The notes beneath the pieces were generated by a model that saw only the letters and a program-made list of their open reading frames with translations, was not told the origin of the DNA and searched no databases. Below are positions 62,592 to 64,000 of a DNA stretch of 64,000 bases, in pieces. The stretch is from the NCBI GenBank assembly GCA_964503275.1, contig CAZCZO010000005.1, positions 101,483 through 165,482 of the forward strand, in the 5' to 3' direction. The position numbers and the translations under genes were made by a program. Position 1 is the first letter of the stretch, and every line of letters starts with the position of its first letter. Origin of the DNA: DASRAP01 sp964503275 (GTDB lineage: Bacteria; Gemmatimonadota; Gemmatimonadetes; Gemmatimonadales; Gemmatimonadaceae).

Positions 62592-63563
62592 CTATGCGCT
62601 GTCGGCCTCGCGGTCTCGCGGTGCCCGACGCGCGCTGCGCGCCTGTGCCAGCGCGGCGAGGCCATCGGCAAGCCCGACGATCAGATCCCGTTGGACCAGC
62701 GTCATGCGCCACTCGTGCGGGATCGCCCGCGCGCCGTAGTACGCGCCAGCCAATTGCCCGAAGATGGCGCCGGTGGTGTCCGCATCGTCGCCAAGATTGA
62801 TGGCTGCGAGCACGCCCTCGCGAAAGTCGGAGGTCCGTGCGAAGGCCCAGAGCGCGGCCTCCAGCGAGCGCACGGCATAGCCGGACCCTTGGATCAGCGG
62901 CGGCATCTTGCGCCGGTAGGAGCCGAGTCGCACGGCGTCGATCGCGGGGCCGAGGGGCTGCGCCGCCCAGAGCCCGGGCAGGGGCTCGAATCCGGGCGAC
63001 AGCAGCACATCCTTGCTCACGCCTTGCAACGCGCCGACGATGAGCGAGGCGAGCAGACGCGTGGCATCGAGGGCCTCGGTCGCGCCGTGGGTCGTGCGCG
63101 CGCTCTCGGCACTGAGCTCGATGGCCAGCGCGGGGTCGTCGGCGTACACGAGCGGCACCGGCGCCAACCGCATCAGGCAGCCGTTGCCGGCCGATTGCGG
63201 GTCCACGGAGCCGCAATGCGGCTCGCCCGTCGCCTCGAAGCGCAGCAGGGCGGCCTGCACGTTCATCCCGATGTCGAAGCAACTCCCGGTGGACGACAGA
63301 TACCCCTCCCGATACCACCGGACGTAGCGTTGCAGCTGATCGATCGCATCGAAGCCCCCCGCGGCCACGAGCGAGTCGGCGAGGCACAGCGCCATGGCGG
63401 TATCGTCGGTCCAGGTGCCGGGGGCCAAGTCGAACATCCCGCCGCCTTGCATCGTGGTGATGCGCGCGAAGGTACCCGGCAAGCGGAACTCGGCGGGCGC
63501 GCCGAGCGCATCGCCGACCGCGAGTCCGAGCAATGCCCCACGAAACCGTTCGATCCGCTCCAT
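62592..63563 (-). CDS. ADP-ribosylglycohydrolase family protein
   Basis: A 323-residue member of the DraG/ARH family, which removes ADP-ribose from proteins or other molecules. It begins FRGALLGLAVGDALGAPAEF. The metal-binding acidic residues are in GTWTDDTAM near 49-57 and in NLGDDADTTGAIFGQLAGAYYG. All key residues are present, so it should be active. No ADP-ribosyltransferase gene is visible nearby. Confidence 0.93.
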   Translation of the reverse strand: MERIERFRGALLGLAVGDALGAPAEFRLPGTFARITTMQGGGMFDLAPGTWTDDTAMALCLADSLVAAGGFDAIDQLQRYVRWYREGYLSSTGSCFDIGMNVQAALLRFEATGEPHCGSVDPQSAGNGCLMRLAPVPLVYADDPALAIELSAESARTTHGATEALDATRLLASLIVGALQGVSKDVLLSPGFEPLPGLWAAQPLGPAIDAVRLGSYRRKMPPLIQGSGYAVRSLEAALWAFARTSDFREGVLAAINLGDDADTTGAIFGQLAGAYYGARAIPHEWRMTLVQRDLIVGLADGLAALAQARSARRAPRDREADSA

Positions 63564-63587
63564 GTGTCGCGCCTCCGTGGTTGTACA

Positions 63588-64000
63588 CTACTGGGCGGGT
63601 ACCGAGTCTCCAAGCGACAGCGCGTCGAGGATGAAGGCATAGCGGAACGCCGTCTCGCGGATCTGGTCGTAACGCCCCGACGCGCCGCCGTGCCCGGCAC
63701 TGAGTTGCATCTGCAACAACAGCGGCCGGTCATCGGTCTTCGTCGCCCGCAGGCGCGCCACCCACTTGGTCGGCTCCCAATACGCTACGCGGGAGTCGTT
63801 GATCCCGCTCATCACGAGCATCCACGGGTAGGCCTGCGCGCGCACGTTGTCGTAAGGGGAGTACGTCCGGATGTAGGCATACGCTGCCGGGTCGTGCGGA
63901 TCGCCCCACTGCTCCCACTCCTGGGCCGTCAGGGGGATGCTCGCGTCGAGCATCGTCGTGAGCACATCGACGAAGGGGACGTCGGCGACCACCGCCCGGA
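63588..64000 (-). CDS. Prolyl oligopeptidase (S9)-family, C-terminal end
   Basis: The last 137 codons of a serine peptidase gene that starts beyond the right edge. The visible part has VADVPFVDVLTTMLD, the catalytic aspartate in GINDSRVAYWEPTKWVARLR and the catalytic histidine in AGHGGASGRYD. This pattern is close to oligopeptidase B (S9A). The nucleophile serine is outside the window. TAG stop at 63588. Confidence 0.85.
   Translation of the reverse strand, partial: RAVVADVPFVDVLTTMLDASIPLTAQEWEQWGDPHDPAAYAYIRTYSPYDNVRAQAYPWMLVMSGINDSRVAYWEPTKWVARLRATKTDDRPLLLQMQLSAGHGGASGRYDQIRETAFRYAFILDALSLGDSVPAQ

Overview
The window is about 70 % G+C, uses GTG starts freely, and is packed with short coding overlaps. 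Gene content suggests a diderm, meso-diaminopimelate-type bacterium, most like the Gemmatimonadota (inference from gene content; no rRNA gene is present to confirm it). Nearly everything from 1 to about 51.9 kb is read on the minus strand. No IS element, prophage or CRISPR array was seen.

Region 1 (0-24 kb, read right to left): the division and cell wall (dcw) cluster. A secreted TPR protein and tRNA-Val precede rsmH, an ftsL-like gene, ftsI with a PASTA domain, murE, murF, mraY, murD, ftsW, murG, murC, ftsQ, ftsA and ftsZ. Then come an M23 endopeptidase, a VWA-like membrane protein, ftsY and recG, and a hairpin closes the run. The first bases hold the start of a sodium:solute symporter gene.

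Region 2 (24-41.4 kb): the most unusual part. It is a dense run encoding CheW, CheY, CheA, CheC, an 898-residue TPR protein, two PATAN (DUF4388)-TPR proteins, three roadblock/LC7 modules, an MglA-type GTPase, a protein with two DnaA-like AAA+ domains, CheR, CheD and CheB. A TPR protein, a peptidase-MA-type membrane protein and a 55-residue membrane protein follow. No chemoreceptor gene lies here. Both PATAN proteins carry tandem 24-residue motifs like those of the c-di-GMP-binding MshEN domain. My reading is a chemosensory module that regulates MglA-dependent polarity or surface motility, with possible c-di-GMP and nucleotide inputs.

Region 3 (41.3-51.9 kb): rluD, lspA, a DksA/TraR-like gene with a degraded zinc finger, a long-type ileS, purine nucleoside phosphorylase, divIVA and the PLP homeostasis gene yggS. 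A clear intrinsic terminator separates these from ftsH and tilS.

Region 4 (51.9-64 kb): mixed strands. A 59-residue membrane protein, lemA and an HtpX-like protease face a NarL/NarX-type two-component pair. Next is a 470-bp AT-rich gap with four DnaA-box-like 9-mers at a divergent strand switch, then a DJ-1/PfpI gene, an Ig-like lipoprotein, the three-gene proton-pumping transhydrogenase pntAA-pntAB-pntB, a family 2 glycosyltransferase, an ADP-ribosylglycohydrolase, and the 3' end of a prolyl-oligopeptidase-family gene.
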